A DNA stretch of 64,000 nt from an uncultured Alphaproteobacteria bacterium. Its GTDB lineage: Bacteria > Pseudomonadota > Alphaproteobacteria > HIMB59 > GCA-002718135. Shown here piece after piece: positions 49,095-59,613 of this stretch (positions are counted from its first letter, which is position 1; every line of letters begins with the position of its first letter). Both the position numbers and the translations under genes were made by a program. The stretch spans positions 1 to 64,000 of the forward strand of contig CACIQI010000004.1 of assembly GCA_902588745.1 (NCBI GenBank). Reading direction: 5' to 3'. The notes under the pieces were generated by a model. That model saw only the letters and a program-made list of their open reading frames with translations, did no database searches and was not told where the DNA came from.

Positions 49095-49226
49095 ATTTCC
49101 TCCTATTGAGTAAAATACGCTACTAGCTAGCATATAATTTTCATATAAACATAATGTTAAACTTTAAACAAGCTATAAAATGCTACAGATTAAACCTCTT
49201 TAAATTATTGAAATTGTTAAGAAAAA

Positions 49227-50213
49227 TTAGTTTTTAATACTAACTCTTTTAAGCATTTTTTCATGCATTTCTTTGGATCCATCATGATAGGTGCCAAACC
49301 ATTGATCAAAAGGAATCATAAGATTTCCGTAATTTACTTCAAAATATTTATGATGAAGATAATGATTGTAATTACTGAGATCTATTGCTCTCTTATCATT
49401 GATCATCATTTGCTTAAAACCTATATGACCATTTGCTGATCCAAGACCAGCATGAAATAAATGATAAGTCGCGTGTAATGGATGAGAGAGAATAACCCAA
49501 TGAATGATCACACCTGAAAAATATAATAAGTGTTCAATAGGGTGCATAGACAAACTTGACCATGGCCCAGGATTAACATTTCGATGATGAACAGAATGAG
49601 CAATTTTGTACATAAATTTAAAGTGTAAGAAACGATGAATTAAATAAAAGTGAGCATCTCTAAATGCTGGAATTAGTAAAAGAATAATAAAGAAATAAAT
49701 CGGAGCTTCACTGAATTGAACAAAAGGTACCAAACCAGAAGCATAAAACCAAAAAGATAAAACCTCATAAGCTGTCCAAATTGGAACACCCCAAAACAAA
49801 CTCCAAAATAAATTATCAAATATTTGTTTATTAAATGTAAAAATCTTTTGAATTTTTTCTGGCCAGTTTGGATTAAATTTAAATTTAATTCCCTGAGATT
49901 TTTTTACATAAAGAGGTATATGTATTAAACTAAAAAAGATTGTCCCTATTACATAGTTCCGAATTAAAATTTCAGAAATCCAACCTGGGGAAAGATTTTT
50001 CATTTCAGAAAGTGCAGGTGTAAAAAAATAGTAAGCAATAAAAGCAACAGCCAAGTAAACAAGATTCCAAGAAAAAATATACGAAAAGATAAACCAATCT
50101 AAAATTTTTTTTAAATTAAAGGGAAGTATCCAAATAGGATTTTTATCAGCTGCCTCTTTAGGAACGAAGTGACCTCTTTTATCTCTATATCCAAAATTTT
50201 CTTCTTTAATCAT
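49227..50213 (-). CDS. Sterol desaturase / fatty acid hydroxylase family protein
   Basis: His clusters HFYLIHRFLH, HSVHHRN, HYLHHKYFEVNYGNLMIPFDQWFGT. Confidence 0.9.
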   Translation of the reverse strand: MIKEENFGYRDKRGHFVPKEAADKNPIWILPFNLKKILDWFIFSYIFSWNLVYLAVAFIAYYFFTPALSEMKNLSPGWISEILIRNYVIGTIFFSLIHIPLYVKKSQGIKFKFNPNWPEKIQKIFTFNKQIFDNLFWSLFWGVPIWTAYEVLSFWFYASGLVPFVQFSEAPIYFFIILLLIPAFRDAHFYLIHRFLHFKFMYKIAHSVHHRNVNPGPWSSLSMHPIEHLLYFSGVIIHWVILSHPLHATYHLFHAGLGSANGHIGFKQMMINDKRAIDLSNYNHYLHHKYFEVNYGNLMIPFDQWFGTYHDGSKEMHEKMLKRVSIKN

Positions 50214-50270
50214 CTTATTTAATTTTTTTACTATATTTAAATTTTAATGCAATATTTTGATAATACCATT

Positions 50271-51839
50271 TTAACTCAGCTTAAATTCTTTTTTAAATTC
50301 ACTAATTGTCAATACTTCATTGACTGGTTTGTCCCAGCGAATACGGTGTATTCTTGGGAATCTCATAGCTACACCTGACTTATGTCTAGTACTTGGAAAT
50401 ACATCATCGAATGCTACTTCTAGTATAATCTCTTTTTTTACTTCTCTCACAGGACCAAATTTATTGATAGTATTATTCCTAATAAATTTATCTAACACTA
50501 ATAGCTCTTTGTCAGTGTAACCGGAATACGCTTTTCCTATTGGAACTAATTCACTCTCTTTCCAAACACCAAAAGTAAAATCTGAATAATATGATGATCT
50601 TTTGCCATGTCCTCGTTGAGCATACATTAAAATAGCATCGACTAGTTTTGGATTTTTTTTCCATTTGTACCAATACCCCTTTTTTCTCCCTGGTAAATAT
50701 TCACTATTTTTGAGTTTGATCATGACTCCTTCATTCAAATCATCATGAAAATTATTTTTATATTTTGTTAGTTCTTTCCAGGTTGAAAAATTAATGATTG
50801 AAGATAAGTCAATTTGATTGCTTTTATTTTCTTTTTGAAATTTTTCTAAATATTTTCTTCTTTCAAGAAGAGAAAATTTTCGAAGATCTTTTCCTTTATA
50901 AAAAAGGATATCATAAGCTCGTATGAAAACAGGAAACTTGTTTTGAAGATCTTTTGATGCTTTTTTTCTATTTAACCTTTGTTGTAGATCATTGAAACCT
51001 GACGGTTTAAAATTTCTCCCTACAAGTAATTCTCCATCAATAACCGCATCACCTTTAGTAGCTTCAATTATTTCGGGGAATGCAGATGATATATTATCAC
51101 CTGTTCTTGAATATAGTGAAACACTTTTTGATGAAACCATAAGCTGAACCCTAATGCCATCCCATTTATATTCTGCTTGAAATTCATTTGCGTCTAATCT
51201 TTTAAAATCTTTTCCCTCATCAATGGGGTTAGCAAGCATCATTGGATGAAATAATTTTTTAAAATCTATTTTTGGTTTTGATGTTTCATTTTTTAACCAT
51301 TGAAATAAATTTTCATATGGAAATTCTAGACCATGCCAAATTTCTTCAATCTCATTTACAGATTTGTTATACAGATCAGCTAAGGCCGTTTTGACTAATC
51401 TTTCTGAGACTCCAATTCGCAATCCACCTGTGCAAATTTTAATTAAAGTCCACCTTTCGTTATTAGATAGTTCACTCAAAATTTTACTAAACTCAGTATT
51501 AATTTCAGACTTTTTAATTTTTTTTATATTTTCTATTAAGGTAGATAAATTTTGTGATTTACCTTCTTTTTTTGTCGGCCAAATTAATGATATTGTCTCT
51601 GCTAAATCACCAACATAGTCATATGAGTAATCAAATAAATGTTGATCCACCTGTTCATAGACAAGCTCTCTAAGTTTAGATGCTTTAATAAATTGAAATG
51701 AAAGTTGGTCAGATAAAATTGCAAGTGCATATGCACGGTTGATATCAAGTATATTAAAATAATCTTGAAGTAATTTAATTTTGGTATTTCGACTTGGTGT
51801 TAAAATTAAATTGTGAAGTAAGGAAGAAAATTTTTTCAT
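50271..51839 (-). CDS. ATP-dependent DNA ligase (ligase-associated repair set)
   Basis: Motif I AEYKWDGIRVQLM, DGELLVG, EGVMIKLKNSEYLPGRKKGYWYKWK. Confidence 0.93.
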   Translation of the reverse strand: MKKFSSLLHNLILTPSRNTKIKLLQDYFNILDINRAYALAILSDQLSFQFIKASKLRELVYEQVDQHLFDYSYDYVGDLAETISLIWPTKKEGKSQNLSTLIENIKKIKKSEINTEFSKILSELSNNERWTLIKICTGGLRIGVSERLVKTALADLYNKSVNEIEEIWHGLEFPYENLFQWLKNETSKPKIDFKKLFHPMMLANPIDEGKDFKRLDANEFQAEYKWDGIRVQLMVSSKSVSLYSRTGDNISSAFPEIIEATKGDAVIDGELLVGRNFKPSGFNDLQQRLNRKKASKDLQNKFPVFIRAYDILFYKGKDLRKFSLLERRKYLEKFQKENKSNQIDLSSIINFSTWKELTKYKNNFHDDLNEGVMIKLKNSEYLPGRKKGYWYKWKKNPKLVDAILMYAQRGHGKRSSYYSDFTFGVWKESELVPIGKAYSGYTDKELLVLDKFIRNNTINKFGPVREVKKEIILEVAFDDVFPSTRHKSGVAMRFPRIHRIRWDKPVNEVLTISEFKKEFKLS

Positions 51840-52825
51840 TCTATTTCCTCATCACTTCTTCCTTGGATGGAAAGGGGCTTTGAAACAAGATTTTGTTTCT
51901 TACAATAATAAACTAAAGCATCTTCCTGACCGTGTGTAATAAGAATATTTTTCGCTTTTGATTTTTTAATTGTATCTAATAATTCATTCCAATCGCTATG
52001 ATCACTAATAACTAACGGTAATTCAATACCTTGTTGTTTTGCTCTTTGCTTAACAGTCATCCATCCACTTGCCATGCAAATAATAGGATTAGGAAATCGT
52101 CTTGACCAACGATCCTTTAAAGCTGAAGGAGGGGCAATAATTATTTTACCCTCATAAAAGTTTTTATCTTTTGAAGAGACTTTTTCAAATTTTCCAATAT
52201 TAATTTTTTCTTTTGAATAATATTGGCATAACTTTTCTAGAGAGCCATGAATATAAATTGTCTCATTATATTTCTGCTGGCGTAAAAGATTCATTACTCT
52301 TTGTGCTTTGCCAAGAGCATACGCACCAACAATATGACAATTATTTTTATTTATCTTTACAGATCGTATGAGTTTTTGAATTTCATCTTTGGGATCTGGA
52401 TGTTGAAATATGGGTAATCCAAATGTTGCTTCGGTAATTAAAGTATCACATTTAACCAGTTTGAAATTTTTACATGTTTCATCTTTTCCTACTTTATAAT
52501 CACCTGTGATGACTAAACGATTATTATTTTTTTCAATTAAAACTTGAGCACTCCCTAAAATATGTCCTGCAGGGTACAATGTAAAATCATAGTTTTTAAT
52601 TGAGTATTTTTGTCCGTATCTAAGAGGAGTAAATTTCTTCGCACATTTATCTCCGTAGCGAATTTTCATTATGTCTATTGTTTGCCTAGTAGCAATAACA
52701 TGATCATGTCCAAATCGGGCGTGATCTGCGTGACCATGTGTAATAATTGCTGTTTTTTTCGGCAATATTGGATCTATATGTACATTTATATCTTTGATAA
52801 ATAGCTGATGGTTAATGAAATCCAT
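51836..52825 (-). CDS. Ligase-associated DNA exonuclease (MBL-fold)
   Basis: ITHGHADHARFGHDHVIAT, LYPAGHILGSAQVLIE, VISDHSDWNELL. Confidence 0.9.
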   Translation of the reverse strand: MDFINHQLFIKDINVHIDPILPKKTAIITHGHADHARFGHDHVIATRQTIDIMKIRYGDKCAKKFTPLRYGQKYSIKNYDFTLYPAGHILGSAQVLIEKNNNRLVITGDYKVGKDETCKNFKLVKCDTLITEATFGLPIFQHPDPKDEIQKLIRSVKINKNNCHIVGAYALGKAQRVMNLLRQQKYNETIYIHGSLEKLCQYYSKEKINIGKFEKVSSKDKNFYEGKIIIAPPSALKDRWSRRFPNPIICMASGWMTVKQRAKQQGIELPLVISDHSDWNELLDTIKKSKAKNILITHGQEDALVYYCKKQNLVSKPLSIQGRSDEEIE

Positions 52826-55258
52826 ATGAATATAAATAAATCGAATCCCTTATTATTACACCCCTTAAACAAGTGGATGAAGAAAAAAAAATGGTCCTGG
52901 TTTCCTCATCAAATTGAAACCTTTCATTATGTTCGAACTGGATCTGATGTTGTTGTATTTGCTCCAACTGGTGCTGGCAAAACATTAACAGGTTTTATTA
53001 ATCCAATAGATGATTTAATAAAATTAAAAAAATTTAAAGGTCTTCATACTCTCTATATTTCTCCATTAAAATCTCTTGCCAACGATATTGTGAGAAATTT
53101 AGAGAAACCTATTAAAGAGCTTGATTTAAATATTTCATTTCAAGTAAGAACAGGAGACACAACACCATATAAAAAACAAAAACAAAAACAAAAACCTCCT
53201 AATATCCTTATTACAACTCCAGAGTCACTTGCATTGTTAAATTCGTATGAGAATGCAAAAGAATTTTTTCACAATCTAAAATATATAATTATTGATGAGA
53301 TACACACTTTTTTGGATAATAAAAGAGCTGATCTTCTAAGTTTAAATATTGAAAGACTACAAACTTTCTCTACAAATTTACAACGAATAGGTTTGTCTGC
53401 AACTCTCAAGAATAAACAAGACGCCAAAAAATGGCTTTGCCGCAAAAAACCAAAAATAGTTTCTTATGAAAATTCAGTTTTACCTAAGATTAAAATTCTA
53501 GAATCAAAAGAACGTATTCCTTGGTCTGGTCATATGGCTACGTATTCTATTAATGAAATCTATAAAGAAATAATGAAATCAAAATTAACTATTATTTTTG
53601 TTAATACGAGGGCGCAAGCCGAATATATGTTTAAAAACTTATGGCTAATTAATAAGAAAAAATTAAAAATTGCTGTTCACCATGGTTCATTAGAAAAAAA
53701 CCTGCGTTTAAAAGTAGAAAATAATCTTAGCAAAGGATTAGTTGATTGTGTTGTTGCTACCTCTTCTTTAGAGCTTGGATTAGATTATGGAGATGTCGAA
53801 AAAATTATTCAAGTTGGAGCACCTAAAGGAATTAATAGATTATTACAGCGTGTAGGAAGATCAAATCATAATTTAAATATACCTTCAAAAGCAATTTTAG
53901 TACCTACTAATCGTTTTGAATTTATCGAAGCAAAAGCTGCTATTGAAGAAATAAAAAAAAATAAATTAGATAAAATAGATTTAAAAGAAGGAAGTTTTGA
54001 TGTTGTAGCTCAACATATTTTTGCAACGGCTTGTGCGGGGCAATTTAATATCAATGATCTCTACAAAGAAATTATCAAAGCATATCCATACAAAAAATTA
54101 AAACTTAATGATTTTAAACAATTGATTAATCTCATACAAGATGGCGGATATGTTTTAAAAAATTATGATCAATTTAAGAGAATCTTCCAACTGAGAGAAA
54201 ATAAAAATATTTATAAGTTAGTAAATAAAAGAGAAACACGAAAATACCGCATGAATGTTGGAACAATAATTGAAAATCCGATGTTAAAAATAAAACTTGG
54301 GACAAAAACGTTAGGGAATATAGAAGAAGTTTTTATTCAAAATCTTTCTCAAGGTGATTCATTTATATTTGCTGGTCAAGTACTAGAATTTCAATCAATG
54401 AAAAATAATTTGGTACAAGTTAAAAGAAGTAAATCTTTAATTTCAAAAATTCCATCATACTCTGGAGGCAGAATGCCATTATCAACAAATTTGGCTAACT
54501 CAGTTAGGGCTTTGTTGGCAAAAAGTAATATGTGGGATTTATATCCAGAGCAAATTACTCAATGGTTAAAAAGACAAAAAAATATATCTAAAATTCCTAA
54601 AAAAGATGAATATCTAGTGGAACAATTCCCTCGAAAAAAAAATTTTTATACTGTTATCTATACTTTTGCAGGATGGCATGCCAATCAAACACTAGGATTT
54701 TTATTGCTGAGAGGCTTTAAAGAATTTAACTATAAACCTCTAGGTTTTGTCGCTAATGATTATGCTATTGTTTTATGGTCTTTAAGAGAAGCAAAAGAAA
54801 TTAAAACAATTCTAAATTTAGGATTGTTAGATAAACATTTAGACAATTATCTTGAAGAAACTTCAATAGTCAAAAGATTGTTTAGAGATAATGCAATTAT
54901 ATCTTGTTTAATAGAAAGAAGGTTGCCAGGGATGGAAAAAACTGGAAAGCAAGTTTTATTTAGTTCTGATCTAATTTATACAGTTCTCAAAAAAAATGAA
55001 CCAGATCACATTCTTCTAAAATCATCATATGAAGACGCAAAAAAGAATATGATTGATTATGATAGACTTAGAGAAATCTTAAAAAAAATTGATAAAAAAA
55101 TTATATTAAAAAAACTCACAAGTATCTCACCATTGGCTGTTCCAATTATTCTTGAAATTAATAGAGAAAATTTATCAAAAAAGGAAACTGATGAATATAT
55201 TTTAGAGGATTTAGAAAATGAAATATTAAAAGAGGCTAATGTTTTATCAATTAATTAA
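52826..55258 (+). CDS. Ligase-associated DEXH-box helicase (Lhr-like)
   Basis: APTGAGKTLTGF, IIDEIHTFLDNKRADLL, LLQRVGRSNH. Confidence 0.93.
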   Translation: MNINKSNPLLLHPLNKWMKKKKWSWFPHQIETFHYVRTGSDVVVFAPTGAGKTLTGFINPIDDLIKLKKFKGLHTLYISPLKSLANDIVRNLEKPIKELDLNISFQVRTGDTTPYKKQKQKQKPPNILITTPESLALLNSYENAKEFFHNLKYIIIDEIHTFLDNKRADLLSLNIERLQTFSTNLQRIGLSATLKNKQDAKKWLCRKKPKIVSYENSVLPKIKILESKERIPWSGHMATYSINEIYKEIMKSKLTIIFVNTRAQAEYMFKNLWLINKKKLKIAVHHGSLEKNLRLKVENNLSKGLVDCVVATSSLELGLDYGDVEKIIQVGAPKGINRLLQRVGRSNHNLNIPSKAILVPTNRFEFIEAKAAIEEIKKNKLDKIDLKEGSFDVVAQHIFATACAGQFNINDLYKEIIKAYPYKKLKLNDFKQLINLIQDGGYVLKNYDQFKRIFQLRENKNIYKLVNKRETRKYRMNVGTIIENPMLKIKLGTKTLGNIEEVFIQNLSQGDSFIFAGQVLEFQSMKNNLVQVKRSKSLISKIPSYSGGRMPLSTNLANSVRALLAKSNMWDLYPEQITQWLKRQKNISKIPKKDEYLVEQFPRKKNFYTVIYTFAGWHANQTLGFLLLRGFKEFNYKPLGFVANDYAIVLWSLREAKEIKTILNLGLLDKHLDNYLEETSIVKRLFRDNAIISCLIERRLPGMEKTGKQVLFSSDLIYTVLKKNEPDHILLKSSYEDAKKNMIDYDRLREILKKIDKKIILKKLTSISPLAVPIILEINRENLSKKETDEYILEDLENEILKEANVLSIN

Positions 55259-55892
55259 TTTTGGTAATGAAGAATTTCATGCTTACCCAGATAAATCTCT
55301 TTATTGGAAAAGACTAAATACCCTTATAGTATCAGATTTACATATAGGAAAATCTATTAGTTATGCAAAAAATAAGCAATTCTTACCTCCGTATGATACA
55401 AAAGAAATATTAAACAAAATTTTTGTTAGTTTAGATAAGATTAAACCAAGTAATTTAATTATAGTTGGTGATTTATTACACGATGTTTTTTCAACTTTGA
55501 GTTTAAAAGATCAAGATCATAAAAATCTTAGTCAATATATGAAAAATACTGATTTCATATGGATTAAGGGTAATCATGATGAAAATATACAAATTGAGGG
55601 TTTTAAAAACTTAACAAATTACAAAATTGATAAATTTTTATTTACACACATACCTATCAAAACATCTTTATTTCAAATTTGTGGTCATTATCATCCAAAG
55701 GTAAAAATTTCACACAGAGGTAAAACTATTTTTAAAACATGTTTTGTACATAATGAAAAAATATTCATTTTACCAAGTTTTGGAATTTTAACGGGTGGAT
55801 TGGATATCCATTCTAAACAAATAAGTGATGTTTTAGGTAAGAATAATATGAGTATTTATCCTGTGGGACAGGATAAGGTTTATAAATTATAA
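55239..55892 (+). CDS. pdeM: Ligase-associated calcineurin-like phosphoesterase (PdeM-like)
   Basis: LIVSDLHIGKSI, IIVGDLLHDVF, WIKGNHDENI, ICGHYHPKV; overlaps helicase stop. Confidence 0.9.
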   Translation: MFYQLINFGNEEFHAYPDKSLYWKRLNTLIVSDLHIGKSISYAKNKQFLPPYDTKEILNKIFVSLDKIKPSNLIIVGDLLHDVFSTLSLKDQDHKNLSQYMKNTDFIWIKGNHDENIQIEGFKNLTNYKIDKFLFTHIPIKTSLFQICGHYHPKVKISHRGKTIFKTCFVHNEKIFILPSFGILTGGLDIHSKQISDVLGKNNMSIYPVGQDKVYKL

Positions 55893-56308
55893 TTAAAGTA
55901 ATTGATAATTACGATGCTAACTAAAATAATAAAATTCAATAAAAATAATAAAACAGAAAGCAAATGCATATATTTAAAATTAGATGATGCTTTTTCATCA
56001 CCTTCTAATTCTTTATCTCTAAAATTATTAATTTTGGGTGTTAAATAATTTCTATTAATAATAAAACTTACAGCCACTATTACTAATAAAATAGAATTTA
56101 AAATATTACCTGAAATATAACTAAGAATTAAAGATAAAAAAGTTATTATAAACCCAAATAAAAACATTCGAGGAAAAATTGTTCTTAAAAATTTACTGCT
56201 GGCGTTAGTACTTAATGTGGCAAAGACTGAAGGTGAGACAACAGCCATAAAAAAAATCATAGACCCTATTAGGATTGTTACTAAAAAAATAAGAGTATAA
56301 ATTATCAT
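55880..56308 (-). CDS. Small integral membrane protein, DUF4149-like
   Basis: About four hydrophobic helices; SMIFFMAVVSPSVFATL N-terminal segment. Confidence 0.55.
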   Translation of the reverse strand: MIIYTLIFLVTILIGSMIFFMAVVSPSVFATLSTNASSKFLRTIFPRMFLFGFIITFLSLILSYISGNILNSILLVIVAVSFIINRNYLTPKINNFRDKELEGDEKASSNFKYMHLLSVLLFLLNFIILVSIVIINYFNYNL

Positions 56309-56315
56309 CAGTTAA

Positions 56316-56340
56316 AATTGCTCTTATATAAAGAGCAATT
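56316..56340. other. Intergenic perfect hairpin
   Basis: AATTGCTCTT-ATATA-AAGAGCAATT, 10 bp stem between 56308 and 56348; weak T tract. Confidence 0.6.
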
Positions 56341-56347
56341 GTTATAT

Positions 56348-56821
56348 TTATGAATTATCAATTGCTGTTTTTAATTTTCTATATTCCATAGAATTAGTTC
56401 CAGCTATTGTTTCTAATTTTAATAACATTTCATTAGCTTTATTCATATTACCAAGGGTGATGTAAAGTTCTCCAAGATATTCATGTGCTCCTAAATGTTC
56501 TGGATTTGCTTCTAAAGCAATTCTATATGCTTCAAAGGCCTTATCTAGATTTGGCTCACTATGCTTTCTGTAACTAAAACCAAGTAGGTTATATACATCA
56601 GCTTTTTTTTCACCTAGGTCTTTACGCTTAGCTATTTTTTCAAGTAGTTTAATAGATTTATCAAATTTCTTGTAATAGACTAATTCGTAAGCTTTATCGT
56701 ATAATTTTGTGACTTGTTCACTAGCTGAAATGCTAGTTTCACTATCATCTGAACTAGTACTAGCTGCAAATGATGTGGAACTTATAAATAATAATGTAAG
56801 TAATATTCTAATCATCATCAT
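56348..56821 (-). CDS. Exported TPR repeat protein
   Basis: Signal peptide; ADVYNLLGFSYRK, AFEAYRIALEANPEHLGAHEYLGELYITLG. Confidence 0.8.
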   Translation of the reverse strand: MMMIRILLTLLFISSTSFAASTSSDDSETSISASEQVTKLYDKAYELVYYKKFDKSIKLLEKIAKRKDLGEKKADVYNLLGFSYRKHSEPNLDKAFEAYRIALEANPEHLGAHEYLGELYITLGNMNKANEMLLKLETIAGTNSMEYRKLKTAIDNS

Positions 56822-56872
56822 GAAATATGTTGGTTTAAAACAAATTCAATATTCGTTTGTGAATTAATTTAA

Positions 56873-57331
56873 TTAATGGCAGGCAATATTATATTTTTTT
56901 AATCTGTAATAATTATATGGCCAAGGCGTTAGAAAGCCTGCAAGAAGCATAATAGGAATTACCCACCATACAAGTTTAGCGCCACCCATAATGATCCAGT
57001 CAACTGCATTCATGGCTATTTCCATAGACACCATTGATATTAAACTCATTCCTATAGCTGTTTTAAAAGCTTTGCTGATAATCATTTGTCTTGATAAAAC
57101 GACAGTCTCTAAAATGATGCTAGTAATAATACCATTAATTATTGCTAGGATCATAATATAAAGAGTAGGCCAAGGAATGCCAGTTAATTGAAAATAGAGT
57201 ATGGTTCCAAAGTCGCCAATACTACATCCTAGCAGACACCAAGCAGTATTTTTAGCACTTCTTCTCCATGTATGTTTACATTTCCAATGAAATCGTGGGG
57301 CTGGTTTTTTTAATGTTTCAGCAACAGACAT
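56873..57331 (-). CDS. DUF4396-like membrane protein
   Basis: NTAWCLLGCSIGDFGTILYFQ, hydrophobic helices, LTPWPYNYYRLKKYN. Confidence 0.6.
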   Translation of the reverse strand: MSVAETLKKPAPRFHWKCKHTWRRSAKNTAWCLLGCSIGDFGTILYFQLTGIPWPTLYIMILAIINGIITSIILETVVLSRQMIISKAFKTAIGMSLISMVSMEIAMNAVDWIIMGGAKLVWWVIPIMLLAGFLTPWPYNYYRLKKYNIACH

Positions 57332-57335
57332 TAAA

Positions 57336-58751
57336 TTATATTCCTTGTTTAAATTCCAATGTAATATTTATATCATTAATTTCATAACTTTCAATTGTAC
57401 CATTCGTCCATTTGATTGTTATATTTTTAACGATTTCACCTTCACGTAAACCGTAATGTGCTACTGGTTCCATTTGACATAAATATCCTGAGCCTGCATC
57501 AATAGTCTTTGCATGATTTCTTAAATTTGTATGTAATGTGACTGTTGCACCTCTTGCTGGAGCACCAAAGGTGTTGAGAGGTTTGATTCTAACATAATTG
57601 GTATTTAATACATTTGCTTTAAATAAACTTAGTGGCTGAGCACCAGATTCACCATGAGAAATAAGTAATTCTAAAATTCCATCTCCATCAATATCAGCAA
57701 CAGCAGCGCCAGTTCCTAGACCTTGTGCTTCAAGTGCTGCACCTAATTTAATTTCTTCTAAGTTTCCTTCATCAACAATACGAAAGAGTTTATTTGGTTG
57801 ACCTATATTATTTAAAAAAATTTCATCATAACCATCATTATCAAAATCAGCCGATATAACTGTTCGTATTCTACTTGGTGATCTAAAATCTAATGAAGAC
57901 ATATCGAGAAAAGATTCTTTTTGTTTTACAAAAATACGATGATAACCCTCCCAATTACTTGTTATAATATCAAGTTCGCCTCTGTACAAAAAATCTGTTA
58001 AAGCAGTTCCTCGACCGTTTTGAAAAGTATCTTGGACATTTTTTTCAGTTGCAATATCTTTAAAATTTCCATTTAAATTTTTATATAAAAAATTTGGACC
58101 TCTCTCATTAGCTGCAAATATATCCATATTATTAGAAACTATATGTCCTGAAATTACCGCTCTTCCTCCAGTTATTTGATCAATTCCAAGTATTGGCGCT
58201 AAGTCTTTAACTTCATTTTCTTCAATTTCATAAAATCTAGTAGGTCCACCATAATTAGCAACATATATACCGTATTTCCCTGATCCATTTCTGTCTACAC
58301 AAACAACTGATCTACCTGCAGTTAGATTCAAATTTTCTAAGTTTCTTTCTAACTCAAAATAATCGAAAATATTATTATTGTTATCTAATAATCTATCAGA
58401 GTATTTTTTTTCTCCACTATACGTATCAGTATTTAAGAAATAAATTTCTTCAAAACCATCTTGATCTATATCACATGCTGATACACCAATAGTATTCCTA
58501 TCTTCATCATTGAATAATGGATCTTGAATTGTATTTATTAGTTTTCCATTTTTATAACTAAGAGCTAGATTAGAGTAACCAAAACCTGCAACAATAAATT
58601 CAAAAGTTCCATCTTGATTAAAATCAGTTACTGAAACTCCATAACTTAATCGCTCATTATTATTTTCAATTATATCAGAAATATTAGAAAAAAATTCTGC
58701 CTTAGCCATATTAGATATAAATATAATAAAAATAAAAATTAACTTACGCAT
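57336..58751 (-). CDS. CRTAC1-like FG-GAP/VCBS repeat protein with ASPIC/UnbV C-terminus, exported
   Basis: DFNQDGTFEFIVAG, DIDQDGFEEIYFL, DFDNDGYDEIFLNN repeats; RGATVTLHTNLRNHAKTIDAGSGYLCQMEPVAHYGL; M22 of listed ORF chosen as start. Confidence 0.82.
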   Translation of the reverse strand: MRKLIFIFIIFISNMAKAEFFSNISDIIENNNERLSYGVSVTDFNQDGTFEFIVAGFGYSNLALSYKNGKLINTIQDPLFNDEDRNTIGVSACDIDQDGFEEIYFLNTDTYSGEKKYSDRLLDNNNNIFDYFELERNLENLNLTAGRSVVCVDRNGSGKYGIYVANYGGPTRFYEIEENEVKDLAPILGIDQITGGRAVISGHIVSNNMDIFAANERGPNFLYKNLNGNFKDIATEKNVQDTFQNGRGTALTDFLYRGELDIITSNWEGYHRIFVKQKESFLDMSSLDFRSPSRIRTVISADFDNDGYDEIFLNNIGQPNKLFRIVDEGNLEEIKLGAALEAQGLGTGAAVADIDGDGILELLISHGESGAQPLSLFKANVLNTNYVRIKPLNTFGAPARGATVTLHTNLRNHAKTIDAGSGYLCQMEPVAHYGLREGEIVKNITIKWTNGTIESYEINDINITLEFKQGI

Positions 58752-58761
58752 TTCAAGTATT

Positions 58762-59451
58762 TTAATTTGCCAATCTGATAAAAATATCGCCCATTCCAAA
58801 ATTAAGTTCTTCAAGAGGCATACTATTTCTAGCTTCGCACATGGGTCCAGTTATTTGGTCATTTTTTATATAATCTAAATCGTAAGCATCACATTTTTTT
58901 GCATTATGCAATATTCCAATAACAAGTTTGTTATCTACTGAGTATGTATATTCTTTATTTAATTCATTACCTTCACAAAAATAATCTCTATTAACAAGTT
59001 CGGGAAAATCATTTTTGCTACATGGATTATCAATAACGATTGTATAGATATCTTTTGATTGATCTTTAAAATCAATGTTAATTTTTTTTGTTTCTGAATA
59101 TTTCATTACATCGCATAAGCAAGGCCAACAACATTTATAATATTGACCACAAATTCTTTCATCATTTTCTAAATTAGTAAGAAAAATTTCATCTGGCTGT
59201 GCATCAGGAGGAATTAGAGAACCTGAAACTGCACAGTATAACTTGTTAAATTGCATAAACTCTTCATATTCTAAGTTTTGATCTAAAATATATTTGAAAA
59301 ATCTTGGTCCTGCTGCATTTCTATTTCCATCAGGGAAAATAGTTGACCAATCATTAACAAGTCTTTCGTACAATTTTTCTGTATTAGCATTAGCCTTAGT
59401 AATGGGTATTAAAATTAACACCAAGGAGATGAAATAAATTAATTTTCGCAT
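58762..59451 (-). CDS. Secreted cysteine-containing protein of unknown function
   Basis: Signal peptide MRKLIYFISLVLILIPITKANA; YYKCCWPCLCDVMKYS. Confidence 0.5.
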   Translation of the reverse strand: MRKLIYFISLVLILIPITKANANTEKLYERLVNDWSTIFPDGNRNAAGPRFFKYILDQNLEYEEFMQFNKLYCAVSGSLIPPDAQPDEIFLTNLENDERICGQYYKCCWPCLCDVMKYSETKKINIDFKDQSKDIYTIVIDNPCSKNDFPELVNRDYFCEGNELNKEYTYSVDNKLVIGILHNAKKCDAYDLDYIKNDQITGPMCEARNSMPLEELNFGMGDIFIRLAN

Positions 59452-59613
59452 GAAAATTAAATAGGTTTAGCTTTAAAAATGTAAATCCCCTGTTTTGAAA
59501 CTATCTTAAATTAGCTCAAATCACTTTTTATGGGTTTTATCTTTATTTATGGTATTGTCGCACTTGAAGAATTTGACTTATTTTATGCTAAATACTAGAG
59601 AGTAATCTTAATT

